Assembly: GCF_900167465.1 (NCBI RefSeq)
Contig: NZ_FUWR01000001.1
Coordinates: forward strand, 613,269 to 677,268
Source of the DNA: Trichlorobacter thiogenes
GTDB taxonomy: Bacteria; Desulfobacterota; Desulfuromonadia; Geobacterales; Pseudopelobacteraceae
Reading direction: 5' to 3'
DNA: 64,000 nt
The notes under the pieces were generated by a model. That model searched no databases and was not told the origin of the DNA. It saw only the letters and a list, made by a program, of their open reading frames with translations. The number at the start of each line of letters is the position of its first letter. Position 1 is the first letter of the stretch. Positions 1 through 8,337 of this stretch are shown one piece after another. The position numbers and the translations under genes are program-made.

Positions 1-837
1 CCCGGCAACGTCACTTCACCGGTCTGTGCCTGTCCGGACAGCAAAGGGATACTGATCCTTGGCGTGTCAACTGCTTTCTGGGAGCATGCCCGTCTGATCG
101 AGACGGTCAAGGACCCGTTCTGCTTCCCGGTCATGGGCACCGGCATGACCAACCCGAAACCAGGCTTTTCATCCGGAGAGATCCGCAGCAAGGGGTACGG
201 CGATTCGGACTTTGCTTTCCAGCAGGCACATTACTTCTACTTCCCAGCCTGGTCGATCCTGAAGCTGTTCATGGATTTCCCCTGCGCGGAGAACCGGGCG
301 TTCGACCTGGCCTACATGACGGAAGTCGATCCCATGTGGAACGATGACAGCCTGTCCTTCATCATCAACCCGGAGGCGCTCCTGTTCGGTAATCCGGTTT
401 CGCAGTTGGCGTGCGTTGCCGACAGCGTGGCGGCAACTGTTACGTATCCGATTGATCCCCTGTTCTGGTGTATGGGGAGCTGGGGCTCTTTCTATCCCCT
501 GTCAGGGAGCATGATCGAAAACAATCCCCTCAACGTCAATGCCGGGCTGGCGGCCCGGATGCTGTTCAAGCTCGGTCGTGAAACACTTCTCTATGATACC
601 GGCATCAACCAGTGCGCAAGTGCCGGTGTCGTGACGCCGATTCTCGTCAAAAGCAATTACCGTCTCCAGATAGCTAGACCGGTACGTGGTAACGACTGCA
701 TCCCCATTGGAAGGCCCTCGCTGATCTGGGGAACGGCAAAGAACCCGCCTTTCGGTACTACCAACACGTCTCCTGACAATTTTCTCTGGTCACTGACACG
801 AAGGAGGGTCTGTTGCGTCGGCTATGCGCTCAATTGA
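1..837 (+). CDS. traU: TraU, F-type conjugative transfer protein (5' end cut by window)
   Basis: The reading frame is open from base 1, and the residues before the first in-window GTG (64) already read like TraU (a Cys-x-Cys-Pro stretch near base 25). The gene is therefore cut by the window edge and the GTG is not its true start. TraU is a periplasmic protein needed for F-type pilus assembly and mating-pair formation. Visible family traits are the phenylalanine/tryptophan-rich segments, conserved cysteines, and a C-terminal part rich in Pro and Gly. It overlaps the next gene, trbC, by 25 bases, so the two are probably translationally coupled. The assignment rests on recognised sequence and on the neighbours trbC-trbI-traG. 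Confidence 0.85.
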   Translation, partial: PGNVTSPVCACPDSKGILILGVSTAFWEHARLIETVKDPFCFPVMGTGMTNPKPGFSSGEIRSKGYGDSDFAFQQAHYFYFPAWSILKLFMDFPCAENRAFDLAYMTEVDPMWNDDSLSFIINPEALLFGNPVSQLACVADSVAATVTYPIDPLFWCMGSWGSFYPLSGSMIENNPLNVNAGLAARMLFKLGRETLLYDTGINQCASAGVVTPILVKSNYRLQIARPVRGNDCIPIGRPSLIWGTAKNPPFGTTNTSPDNFLWSLTRRRVCCVGYALN

Positions 838-1799
838 TGTCCTGTTTATTTATCGCTGCACCCTGGACGGTATCTGCTGCCGGTAATCCTGGATATATCA
901 CTACCCCCGATACCTGCTGCATCGTGGACAGGATCGTCGAGGACACGGTTTATCTCAATAAAGTGGGCACGTGTAGCGGCAAACCCGGCAGAGCCTTCAT
1001 CCAGACAAAACTTAAAAAGGTGAAGGTCGTTGTGAATGGAACCGTGTGGAAGGAGACTGACGTGGAAGAACTGAGTGTGCCGGATCTTGCCAATACCTTG
1101 GCCAAGGCCGACCAAATTGCAGAGCGATTGGCAATTCCCAAAAACCGCAATGAACGCGAAATGTCTGACTTGGCCGGAACGCTTGATTCCTACTACCACT
1201 CTGATGAATTTCAGTTGCGCGTATTGAGTGAGACAGAACGAATCAAGACAGAAGTCTTTGGGGATAAGGTCACCGGATACTACGCAGATAAGGCCAAAAA
1301 TGAAAGCAAAGGGAAACTCACCAACTCCGAGCGCATCTATGTTTTCGTTTCCTCGGCAATGCCGCTCCAGACGATCAGGAACTATGCCGCTTCTGTGTCC
1401 CGCCTTGGAGATCCGAACGTCACCCTGGTCATGCGCGGGTTCGTAGATGGGATGTCGAAGATCCAGCCGACCATCAGTTTCATCGCCTCAGTACTCCAGC
1501 GTGACCAGTCGTGCCGCCCACAGGAAGGAGAATGCGAGATGGTACCGGCAAGCCTGGAAGTAGATCCCCTGTTGTTCCGGCGGTACCAGATTGACCGGGT
1601 ACCCGCCGTGGTTTATGCCCGAGGGCTCAAAGCTGAGGATGCCGGCTTGAGTGAAGGTGATGCCAAGAATGCCACTATTGCGGATTTCCATACGGCGTAC
1701 GGCGATGCTCGCCTGGAATATCTGCTTGATCAGATCCAGAGGGAAACAGGATCGCAGTCCTTAGCCGCTCTGCTTGCCGTTCCGGCAAACAAAAACTGA
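813..1799 (+). CDS. trbC: TrbC, F-type pilus assembly protein with long N-terminal extension
   Basis: The TTG at 813 is chosen as start because it follows a strong AAGGAGGG site at 801. The first 23 residues look like a signal peptide ending in Ala-Ala. The C-terminal half (about 165-300) carries the TrbC_Ftype signature: a Val-Phe-Val-Ser-Ser-Ala-Met-Pro stretch, then Arg-Gly-Phe and a Pro-Ala-Val-Val segment with thioredoxin-like order. TrbC is a periplasmic protein required for pilus assembly. At 328 residues it is longer than F-plasmid TrbC (about 210). The N-terminal 150 residues hold several cysteines and could correspond to a fused TraW-like or element-specific domain. That part is not recognised. 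Confidence 0.8.
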   Translation: MRRLCAQLMSCLFIAAPWTVSAAGNPGYITTPDTCCIVDRIVEDTVYLNKVGTCSGKPGRAFIQTKLKKVKVVVNGTVWKETDVEELSVPDLANTLAKADQIAERLAIPKNRNEREMSDLAGTLDSYYHSDEFQLRVLSETERIKTEVFGDKVTGYYADKAKNESKGKLTNSERIYVFVSSAMPLQTIRNYAASVSRLGDPNVTLVMRGFVDGMSKIQPTISFIASVLQRDQSCRPQEGECEMVPASLEVDPLLFRRYQIDRVPAVVYARGLKAEDAGLSEGDAKNATIADFHTAYGDARLEYLLDQIQRETGSQSLAALLAVPANKN

Positions 1800-1822
1800 A
1801 TAAGGAAAGAGGGAACATACGC

Positions 1823-2215
1823 ATGAATGATGAAACCAGCATGGAGACAAACATCTCTCAGGAGACTGAAGACAACAAGGATGCCGTTTCGGTACCTAAA
1901 GAGTATCCCAAAAAGCATCCCAAACAGCATCCAAGTCTTGTTTCCACGATAGCGATCTGTGTGGTGGTCTCTATAGGAGCATCTTTGGCCACCATAGTTG
2001 GCTATGACCGATGGTTCGCGCAGAAGGTAGTTGCAGTCGATATCAAGGGGTACATCGCTCAGCAGCGGGACAACTATCTGGCCGGCAAACTGAATGATGA
2101 CGAATTGAAGAAGAGTTTCGACCGACTGGAAAACGTCATCACGGCAATTCCAAAGAACCGGGTGATCATCATGGGTGACGCGGTGGTACGCAATGCCGAA
2201 ACCGTTAAACCTTGA
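1823..2215 (+). CDS. trbI: TrbI, F-type conjugative transfer protein
   Basis: 130 residues, close to the usual length of F-type TrbI (about 128). A charged N-terminal cytoplasmic tail (1-38) is followed by one membrane helix (about 39-61), then a periplasmic helix-forming segment with the Asp-Ile-Lys-Gly and Gln-Gln-Arg pattern typical of the family. In F, TrbI affects pilus length and retraction. It starts 23 bases after trbC and overlaps the next gene (peptidase) by up to 41 bases, depending on which start that gene uses. Confidence 0.75.
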   Translation: MNDETSMETNISQETEDNKDAVSVPKEYPKKHPKQHPSLVSTIAICVVVSIGASLATIVGYDRWFAQKVVAVDIKGYIAQQRDNYLAGKLNDDELKKSFDRLENVITAIPKNRVIIMGDAVVRNAETVKP

Positions 2216-2687
2216 TTTCCATAACTGGCGGCTCTGGCTGGCTATCACTTGCCTGATAGTTGCGGGAACTCTGATCCCCTACAAGTTCAGTGTCACTCTC
2301 ACGCCTTCTCTCAAGCACCGGATCTACTGGCTCACGCGTAACCCGGACAAGGTGGTGAGGGGTGATTACGTACTGTTTCACCATAAGGAATTTGCGGCCA
2401 AGGTTGGTATGAAAAAGTCGGAGGAGATGCTGAAGGTCATCGGCTGCAACGAAGGGGATCAGCTCACCGTCGATGCGGAGAAGAAGTTCTACTGCAACGG
2501 CGAGTATTTGGTACGTGCCAAAGACATCTCACTGAAGGGGGAACCACTGCAGCACTTCGTCTTCAATGGTCAAATCCCCAAGGGAGTCATGTTCGTCATG
2601 GGACAGCACAAGGACAGCTACGACTCCCGCTATTTCGGTTTCGTGGACAAGAACCGCATCCTGGCGAAAGCCTACCCGATCTTTTGA
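2193..2687 (+). CDS. S26-family signal peptidase, conjugative TraF type
   Basis: Membrane-anchored serine peptidase of the LepB/RP4-TraF family, expected to process pilin or another transfer protein on the periplasmic side. A single N-terminal membrane helix (about 10-26) precedes the nucleophile region Thr-Pro-Ser-Leu-Lys. The general-base Lys lies in a Lys-Val-Ile-Gly-Cys segment. A box-E-like Asp-Ser-Tyr-Asp-Ser-Arg-Tyr-Phe-Gly follows near the C terminus. The ATG at 2193 is proposed; an in-frame GTG at 2175 would add six residues. It overlaps trbI either way. It should not be confused with the thioredoxin-like F-type TraF encoded at 49.8-50.6 kb. Confidence 0.8.
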   Translation: MPKPLNLDFHNWRLWLAITCLIVAGTLIPYKFSVTLTPSLKHRIYWLTRNPDKVVRGDYVLFHHKEFAAKVGMKKSEEMLKVIGCNEGDQLTVDAEKKFYCNGEYLVRAKDISLKGEPLQHFVFNGQIPKGVMFVMGQHKDSYDSRYFGFVDKNRILAKAYPIF

Positions 2688-2697
2688 GAGGAATTCC

Positions 2698-2949
2698 GTG
2701 CCCATTGAGAAACTCAACCCCCTGCATTATATGGGGCAGGCTGCGTATACCGGCTTCTGGCAGAAACTATTCGCGACGCTGCTCTACGGTTTCTGGGGGC
2801 GTTTCTTCTTCGTTGCCCTTGTGATCTCGGCCTTCTGGGTAGGAGTCCGACAGCGTAATCCTACCCTGGCTGCCATCTGCCTGCTGCTGGCGGCAATCGT
2901 CGCCTATGGCGGAGGGATCATGAACCTGATCAGATCGTTCACGGGATAG
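2698..2949 (+). CDS. small two-helix membrane protein in the transfer operon
   Basis: 83 residues from the GTG at 2698, preceded by GAGAGGAATT ten bases upstream. An in-frame start at 2566 exists, but its extra residues are a low-complexity shadow of the peptidase gene. There are two hydrophobic segments (about 22-46 and 54-76) and almost no soluble part. It sits 10 bases after the peptidase and 8 before the next membrane gene, so it belongs to the operon. No family is recognised. Its place suggests a role in the transfer channel or entry exclusion. Confidence 0.6.
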   Translation: MPIEKLNPLHYMGQAAYTGFWQKLFATLLYGFWGRFFFVALVISAFWVGVRQRNPTLAAICLLLAAIVAYGGGIMNLIRSFTG

Positions 2950-2957
2950 GAGAGGAC

Positions 2958-3698
2958 GTGTCGAAGGATAGTAACAGCACTCCGGATATCATGCCGGTAC
3001 CACCAAGCAATGAGATCCACCCGCGAGGGCTCCTGGAGGCAATTTCGTACATCGATCAGAACTTCGCCAACGAACTGGGAGGCTGCATGATCAAGTCCCG
3101 CTTCCTGACCACCAAGCAGCGACTTGAATTCATGGAAGTGGGATTCAGGAGTTCATTTGCCTCTGGGATTGTTTCGGCATTCCTGACTCCTGTTGCCATA
3201 GGGGTGATTGAACAGTACATCCCCATGTTCGGTGACCCGTCGCCGACCTTCTTTGACAAGTTCAGCGCCTTCCTGTTGGCGCTGGGGTTCTCCTTGGGCT
3301 ACGCCATCTTCATGGCCAAGGCCTCAACGTGTTTCATCGGCGAGTACACACGTGCCATGGTGCTAAACCTCCTGGGCGGAATGATCTTCGGGGCCATCGT
3401 CAAGGCGGTTGTGGCCTTCATTGCTTTCCATTTCCTCTATTTCAAAATTTTCACAGACAAGAACGTGGTGTGGGCAGTGACCAAGCTCTACTACACCAAG
3501 ACCTCTCAAAGCACCGTTTACTCAATATATAACTGGGTCCAGGGATTCAAGGGGATCTTCCTTATTTCAGCCTACTTTGTCCTGATTTCCACGGCGGTGT
3601 TCATCATCATTCCCATTATCGCCATGCTATTCGCATGGAGGCGCAACCTTAAACTGATTGATGCAGGAGTAGTACATGTCGATACGGACAGTATCTAG
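2958..3698 (+). CDS. polytopic membrane protein of the transfer operon
   Basis: 246 residues from a GTG after GGAGAGGAC. A soluble N-terminal 60 residues is followed by four or five hydrophobic segments (around 70-90, 103-122, 132-160 and 192-228). The last one ends in a Trp-Arg-Arg positive patch. The family is not recognised by eye. The gene overlaps traG by 23 bases, which implies translational coupling. A role as an inner-membrane partner of TraG or as an entry-exclusion protein is plausible from position only. Confidence 0.6.
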   Translation: MSKDSNSTPDIMPVPPSNEIHPRGLLEAISYIDQNFANELGGCMIKSRFLTTKQRLEFMEVGFRSSFASGIVSAFLTPVAIGVIEQYIPMFGDPSPTFFDKFSAFLLALGFSLGYAIFMAKASTCFIGEYTRAMVLNLLGGMIFGAIVKAVVAFIAFHFLYFKIFTDKNVVWAVTKLYYTKTSQSTVYSIYNWVQGFKGIFLISAYFVLISTAVFIIIPIIAMLFAWRRNLKLIDAGVVHVDTDSI

Positions 3699-6600
3699 GC
3701 TCGTTCTTACGGCACTCTTGGTGCTCATCCCAACCATGGCTTTGGCTCTGGACATGGAGTTCTACGTCTGGGGAGGCCACGATGCCGTCGTGAATGCCTT
3801 CGGTAAGCTGGCACTGATCTTCGGCGACAACGCTTACAAGTCACTCTATTTCGTTGTCATCACCGCCGGGCTCTTCTTTGGCGGGGTGACGGTCTTTGCC
3901 AAGTCGCTGGGAACAGCCAACGGCTCCGTCATGACCTGGATTGTGCCGACTTTGATCGGCGTCATGGTCTATCTCGCCTTGGTCGTCCCCAAAGGGACTA
4001 TCCATGTCTATGATCCGGTCTTCAATAAGAACCAGGCGGTGGGCGGAATACCTGACGGCGTTGTGGCAGTGGCCGGTATTTTGAACAAGATCGAGCGGGG
4101 TCTGGTGGATATCGTCACCACTGCCGGTGATCCGTTGAACTACCAGACGCAGGCCGGTGGGAAAGGATTCCTGGGGCTCGCTCAACTGACCAGTATTCCC
4201 CTGTCAGCAGTGGACAGCAATCTGGACGCTTCTATGCGGAGATACGTCAAGGATTGTGTTTCCTACGCACTGATGAACCCCAATGCCAACCTTACGGTGG
4301 ATGAATTGCGCAAGACTACCACCAACTTTGTTGGCTCCCTGGACAAAGCGATCAACCCGGCCATCTGGACGGTCTACTTCAATGCCGCCAACCCGCAGGG
4401 CCAGGCGCTTACCTGTACTGACTCCTGGACCAACATCAAGGCTGCGCTCACCCCGGCCAATCTGGGGAAGAATATTGAATCGGTTTGCGCCAATCTTGGT
4501 TACGACGTTACTGATGCCGCTGCCCTGACCCAATGCAAGACGGTGCTGAACAACGTGAACGCCGGGACCGGTCTCGGAGCGGCGAGCATTGATGACTTCC
4601 TGAAACAGGCATACGTCTCCCAGAGGCTGGAGGAGATTTTCCGCAGTGGCAACGCATCCGGCGCCACCAACTATCAGTTTCTGCTCAACGCCTCTGGGGC
4701 TATGAAATCAGCAAACGAATGGCTGCCGATCCTGAAGGCGGCGCTCACGGCCATTGCGGTTGGATTGTTGCCTTTCCTGGCACTCTTTATCCCAACGCCG
4801 CTGATCGGTAAGGCTGTGGGAATCATCGCTGGCTTTTTCATCTGGCTCACTGCCTGGGGTGTCACCGATGCCATAGTTCACCAATTTGCCGTGGACTATG
4901 CCAATCGGGCCTATGAGATGGTGCGGCAGAACAAGCTCGGCATGGATGCGCTCTACTTCTTCCCCGATCAAACGGTGAAGATCCTTGGGATGTTTGGCAC
5001 ACTCCGGATGAGTGGGATGATGCTGGCTACAGTTATTACCGGGATGTTGATTCGGTTCGGCGGGCACGCTATGTCAATGATGGCCGGGGGGATGGTCAAT
5101 CAGGTGCAGTCGGCAGGTACCCGGGCGGCACATGAGGTGGAAGATCCAGCCGGCAGAGCATCAGCCATGCAGCGCAACGTGACAGCCATGCCTACGCAGG
5201 CATGGAGTAACGAGCACAGCTTCCAGGCGAGACAGGCGCAATCGCTGGTCGGGATGTCGGCCAAGACAACTGCATCGAGTGATATGATCCGGGACTTCGG
5301 GATGGATTTTTCGAGCAGGATCTCTGCCGATAGCGAGATTGGCAGATCAATCGGTTTCGGTGGTAGTGGTAGGGCCATGAGGGAAGGCGGTCTTTCATCT
5401 GCCTACGAATTGAAATCATTTGATGGCCGGCTGGGACTCGACAAGTCTGCTGCGACCAAGGATGTTGTTTCAGGCAGCTATGGTGGCGACACTCTGGCAT
5501 TTGCCAAGATGGGAGTTGCCAATGACCGAGCCTTGGCAAATGTCTTTGGGTCCGGTGAAAACTACTCAGACTTCCTGACTGCCAACATGGACAAGAGTGT
5601 CGGACAATTGCAGGGGGAAATGGGTGCTTATGCTGCAGCCAGGTCATTGGGTTTCAGCGGAAATTGGCGAGATTTCCATGCCATGCGTTCTGAGGTTACG
5701 GCCCTTGGGGATTTTGCCAATGCCGATGCGGTGAACAGAATTGCCGATAACTACGGGATCTTTTCCGGGCAGCTCATGCAGATGAATGCCCAGTTCCAGC
5801 AGAGCAAGCATGCTTCAGAGGTAACCGGGCTCTCGAATCAAATGGGCGGTCCGGTTGCTGCCGGCACGGAAGCTGGTCATGTTTTGGCAACGGAAACCGG
5901 TGGCAAGATCCAGGGAATCTATGCAGGTGGTGGTTACGACAACTATCAGCAGCTGACCAGCAATGATGTTTCCGGGAGGATCGCCCGCAATCAACTGGTC
6001 CACGCAGCAGCGGATCAAATGGTAGGCAGGATTGCTCCTCAACTCAAGAACGATCCGGAGATGTACCAGAACGGCCACCTGACCGAACGGGGCTTTGCCG
6101 AGATGCAGAAGGCAATGGAGGGTCAAAACATCAACTTCACGACATCTGACGGCAAGAGTGCTGTCAATGTCGGCATGGATGGCGGGATTGTTAACTCGTC
6201 TGATTCCGGCACCGTTGCCAAAGGGGACAGGAATCAAGCACTCGAACTGCAGAAGCAACTTCGTGCTTCCGGCTTCCAGAGTGCTGCAGCCCATGTCGCC
6301 AAGCTGTCCGGCCAGGCATTTGACTACAAGGCTGATTACGACCGGAACGGTAACCTTGCCTCGTTTGCCGTTGATCAGGGTGGCCGGGTGCAGAAGTTTG
6401 ATCTCGGTCAGAGTAAAACCGGGACTGATATCGAGCGCCTGGATCGGAACGTGTCAACTACTGACAAGGGGCTTCGTAAGACAGTCGGGGACTTCATCAA
6501 AACCGGTTATGAGAACCAATCCCTGAATGTCTCGCGCAAATCAGGCAGTTATATGATCCAGGCTGGCGGCAAGCAGATGATGGTCAATGGCGACTGGTAT

Positions 6601-7284
6601 TACGCCAAGAATGACAAGACCGGCAAGATGGAGGTAGTTGGTGGGTCGTTCTCCAACGGGCTTGACGGAAATGTCCTCATGTATGCCAAGGACAAGGATG
6701 GTAACCTGCACTACTCCCAGGTGCAGGGGAAGATGGACAAGAGTGGGAACCTGGTTGCAGGGCAGCGTTCAGAGATTACTGAGGATCAGTTTGTTCAGTC
6801 GTCACAACAGGGGGCGGCGGTTGTCAGTACGAGATCGGGAGGTGGCATTACCGGGAGTGTTCGTGCTGATGGCGGAGTTAAGGCGGATTATTCGAGTTCG
6901 CAGGTGGTTGGGACGAGGGTTGAATCCAAACAAAATCTGGCAGGTAGCGCTGCATCACAGGAGTTCAGGGACGGCCGTTCAATTGATGCTGGTGCGGCTG
7001 CAACAACGATTGCCGTTGGTCAGGGGGCTTTGCATGAGACTGCGGGAATGGTTGGGGATGTTGCGAAGACAGTTGGCCCTTATAAAGCTGCAGTTACAAA
7101 GCGAGAGGAAGCAGCTAACGTCGCTGCGAGCGCTGCTGAGCGTGAGATAACGCATACCGCTGAGCAGCAAGCTCGAAATGTTCAACAGCAAGTACAAAGA
7201 ACCAGCAAAATTCTACAACACCAGAGCAAAACATCGCCACTCCCCAGAGGCGGTGGACCACAGCCACGAAGCACAAGGAGGTAA
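3676..7284 (+). CDS. traG: TraG-like mating-pair stabilisation protein
   Basis: 1202 residues from the ATG at 3676 (CAGGAG seven bases upstream). It has a signal-like N terminus (1-24). The TraG_N region (about 25-480) has hydrophobic segments near 48-65, 83-105, 355-400 and 440-460, with conserved Trp-Gly-Gly and Phe-Gly patterns. A long, mostly hydrophilic C-terminal region (500-1200) is rich in Gln, Ala and Gly and ends in a charged helical tail. F TraG anchors the base of the pilus and, through its C-terminal region, stabilises mating pairs and takes part in entry exclusion. The N-terminal half is the conserved part; the C-terminal part is expected to vary. It is the last large gene of the first transfer block. 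Confidence 0.85.
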   Translation: MSIRTVSRLVLTALLVLIPTMALALDMEFYVWGGHDAVVNAFGKLALIFGDNAYKSLYFVVITAGLFFGGVTVFAKSLGTANGSVMTWIVPTLIGVMVYLALVVPKGTIHVYDPVFNKNQAVGGIPDGVVAVAGILNKIERGLVDIVTTAGDPLNYQTQAGGKGFLGLAQLTSIPLSAVDSNLDASMRRYVKDCVSYALMNPNANLTVDELRKTTTNFVGSLDKAINPAIWTVYFNAANPQGQALTCTDSWTNIKAALTPANLGKNIESVCANLGYDVTDAAALTQCKTVLNNVNAGTGLGAASIDDFLKQAYVSQRLEEIFRSGNASGATNYQFLLNASGAMKSANEWLPILKAALTAIAVGLLPFLALFIPTPLIGKAVGIIAGFFIWLTAWGVTDAIVHQFAVDYANRAYEMVRQNKLGMDALYFFPDQTVKILGMFGTLRMSGMMLATVITGMLIRFGGHAMSMMAGGMVNQVQSAGTRAAHEVEDPAGRASAMQRNVTAMPTQAWSNEHSFQARQAQSLVGMSAKTTASSDMIRDFGMDFSSRISADSEIGRSIGFGGSGRAMREGGLSSAYELKSFDGRLGLDKSAATKDVVSGSYGGDTLAFAKMGVANDRALANVFGSGENYSDFLTANMDKSVGQLQGEMGAYAAARSLGFSGNWRDFHAMRSEVTALGDFANADAVNRIADNYGIFSGQLMQMNAQFQQSKHASEVTGLSNQMGGPVAAGTEAGHVLATETGGKIQGIYAGGGYDNYQQLTSNDVSGRIARNQLVHAAADQMVGRIAPQLKNDPEMYQNGHLTERGFAEMQKAMEGQNINFTTSDGKSAVNVGMDGGIVNSSDSGTVAKGDRNQALELQKQLRASGFQSAAAHVAKLSGQAFDYKADYDRNGNLASFAVDQGGRVQKFDLGQSKTGTDIERLDRNVSTTDKGLRKTVGDFIKTGYENQSLNVSRKSGSYMIQAGGKQMMVNGDWYYAKNDKTGKMEVVGGSFSNGLDGNVLMYAKDKDGNLHYSQVQGKMDKSGNLVAGQRSEITEDQFVQSSQQGAAVVSTRSGGGITGSVRADGGVKADYSSSQVVGTRVESKQNLAGSAASQEFRDGRSIDAGAAATTIAVGQGALHETAGMVGDVAKTVGPYKAAVTKREEAANVAASAAEREITHTAEQQARNVQQQVQRTSKILQHQSKTSPLPRGGGPQPRSTRR

Positions 7285-7287
7285 TGT

Positions 7288-7602
7288 GTGATTGAAAAGA
7301 TACTATTCGTATCTGACGGGATCATTGCAATTATGGGGAATGGGTACGTGCCGGCGGAACCAATGAACAACGTAGTTTTTGATCTAACAGAGTACGGTGT
7401 TGAACTTCGTGTTTCAGGTGTTCAAATACCTCTACCAGCTGAGGCTCTCGAACACCTTGAGCAAACTGAAGGCACAAACGTTCACTTTTATGAATCCGAC
7501 TCGTATGCTCTTGTTGCACCTTATCGTGGCTGTATTGAAATCAGCCGAGACGAAATCCTGAAATTGAAAGGGGCTTGGGAATATATTCGGCCTCACCAGT
7601 GA
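7288..7602 (+). CDS. hypothetical protein downstream of traG
   Basis: 104 residues from the GTG at 7288, with AAGGAGGTAAT directly upstream, only a few bases after the traG stop, so it is co-transcribed. Acidic soluble protein with no signal peptide or membrane segment; alternating hydrophobic pattern suggests a beta-rich fold. No recognised family. It converges on, and overlaps by 10 bases, a minus-strand membrane gene. Confidence 0.6.
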   Translation: MIEKILFVSDGIIAIMGNGYVPAEPMNNVVFDLTEYGVELRVSGVQIPLPAEALEHLEQTEGTNVHFYESDSYALVAPYRGCIEISRDEILKLKGAWEYIRPHQ

Positions 7603-7961
7603 TGAAAGGCGGAAGAGTCTTTTCTTCTCCGACGATCACGAAACAGTCGAAACGGAGTGCTATAGATTATCCAGTTCATATACCACTCATATTCCGCAGC
7701 GGACATTGTCGGTCTCAATTCTGGAGCCGCGTATCCATATTTCAGAAGTGACCAAATTGAAAAACCTTTCAACGCTCCAATATAAAGACGTAGGTGAACA
7801 CGATCAAGGATTATGTAACATAAAGCCAATACAGCAATACCAAGTGTCCAATACCAAAATGACGAAATGAAAAATACACCTACCAGTGCTCCCGCAAAAA
7901 GGCATGGGAGCAGAGTTCCTACTGCCGATACAACGATTGCTTGAAGTTTTCTCGCCATCAT
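7593..7961 (-). CDS. small membrane protein
   Basis: 122 residues. The start is set at the ATG at 7961 because GGAGGGAGGAT lies just upstream; a further in-frame start at 8000 would add 13 charged residues without a better site. Two hydrophobic helices (about 6-27 and 29-50) are followed by a soluble tail rich in Tyr, Trp and Arg. The family is unknown. It lies at the boundary between the transfer block and the restriction genes and is transcribed against both. Confidence 0.5.
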   Translation of the reverse strand: MMARKLQAIVVSAVGTLLPCLFAGALVGVFFISSFWYWTLGIAVLALCYIILDRVHLRLYIGALKGFSIWSLLKYGYAAPELRPTMSAAEYEWYMNWIIYSTPFRLFRDRRRRKDSSAFHHW

Positions 7962-8142
7962 ATCCTCCCTCCTTTCTCGACGGTCAATATTCATCAACAT
8001 TTCAGGTTAAGTTTGACCAGCCTGAAATGAATTGTCAATCCGAAATTGCATAGCAACGTAAATATATTAGCATGTTGCACTACTCTGTTCTGTTCGGACA
8101 GGGAGCTTCCTTGGCGTGTCTCTCGCCAATATTTGTATCAAA

Positions 8143-8171
8143 TTGACTTTCAAGGCGAAAAGAGGTATTAA
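8143..8171 (+). promoter_or_regulatory. sigma-70 type promoter of the type I restriction operon
   Basis: TTGACT (8143-8148) and TATTAA (8166-8171) are separated by 17 bases, which is the optimal spacing. It is the best match in the 376-base gap before hsdM and implies a leader of roughly 160 bases. The remainder of the gap (7962-8142 and 8172-8337) holds no gene I can support. Confidence 0.55.
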
Positions 8172-8337
8172 CATGGCGTAATTTCATGCATTTATGGAGG
8201 GTAAGGAGATGGGCTCAGCGCCCTTCAGGACATATTGCTCGAACTGAAGCCGCATTGTCTCCTAAGTGCTGACAGGCGGCTTCTTCGTTAAGTTATTCAG
8301 AAATTCTTTGAACTGCAATTTTCAGGAGGCACACCAG

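Noticed and set aside
8209-8247. 12-residue open frame after the hsdM promoter, possible leader peptide
   Set aside because: No stretch of control codons and ambiguous ribosome-binding spacing; not enough to call.
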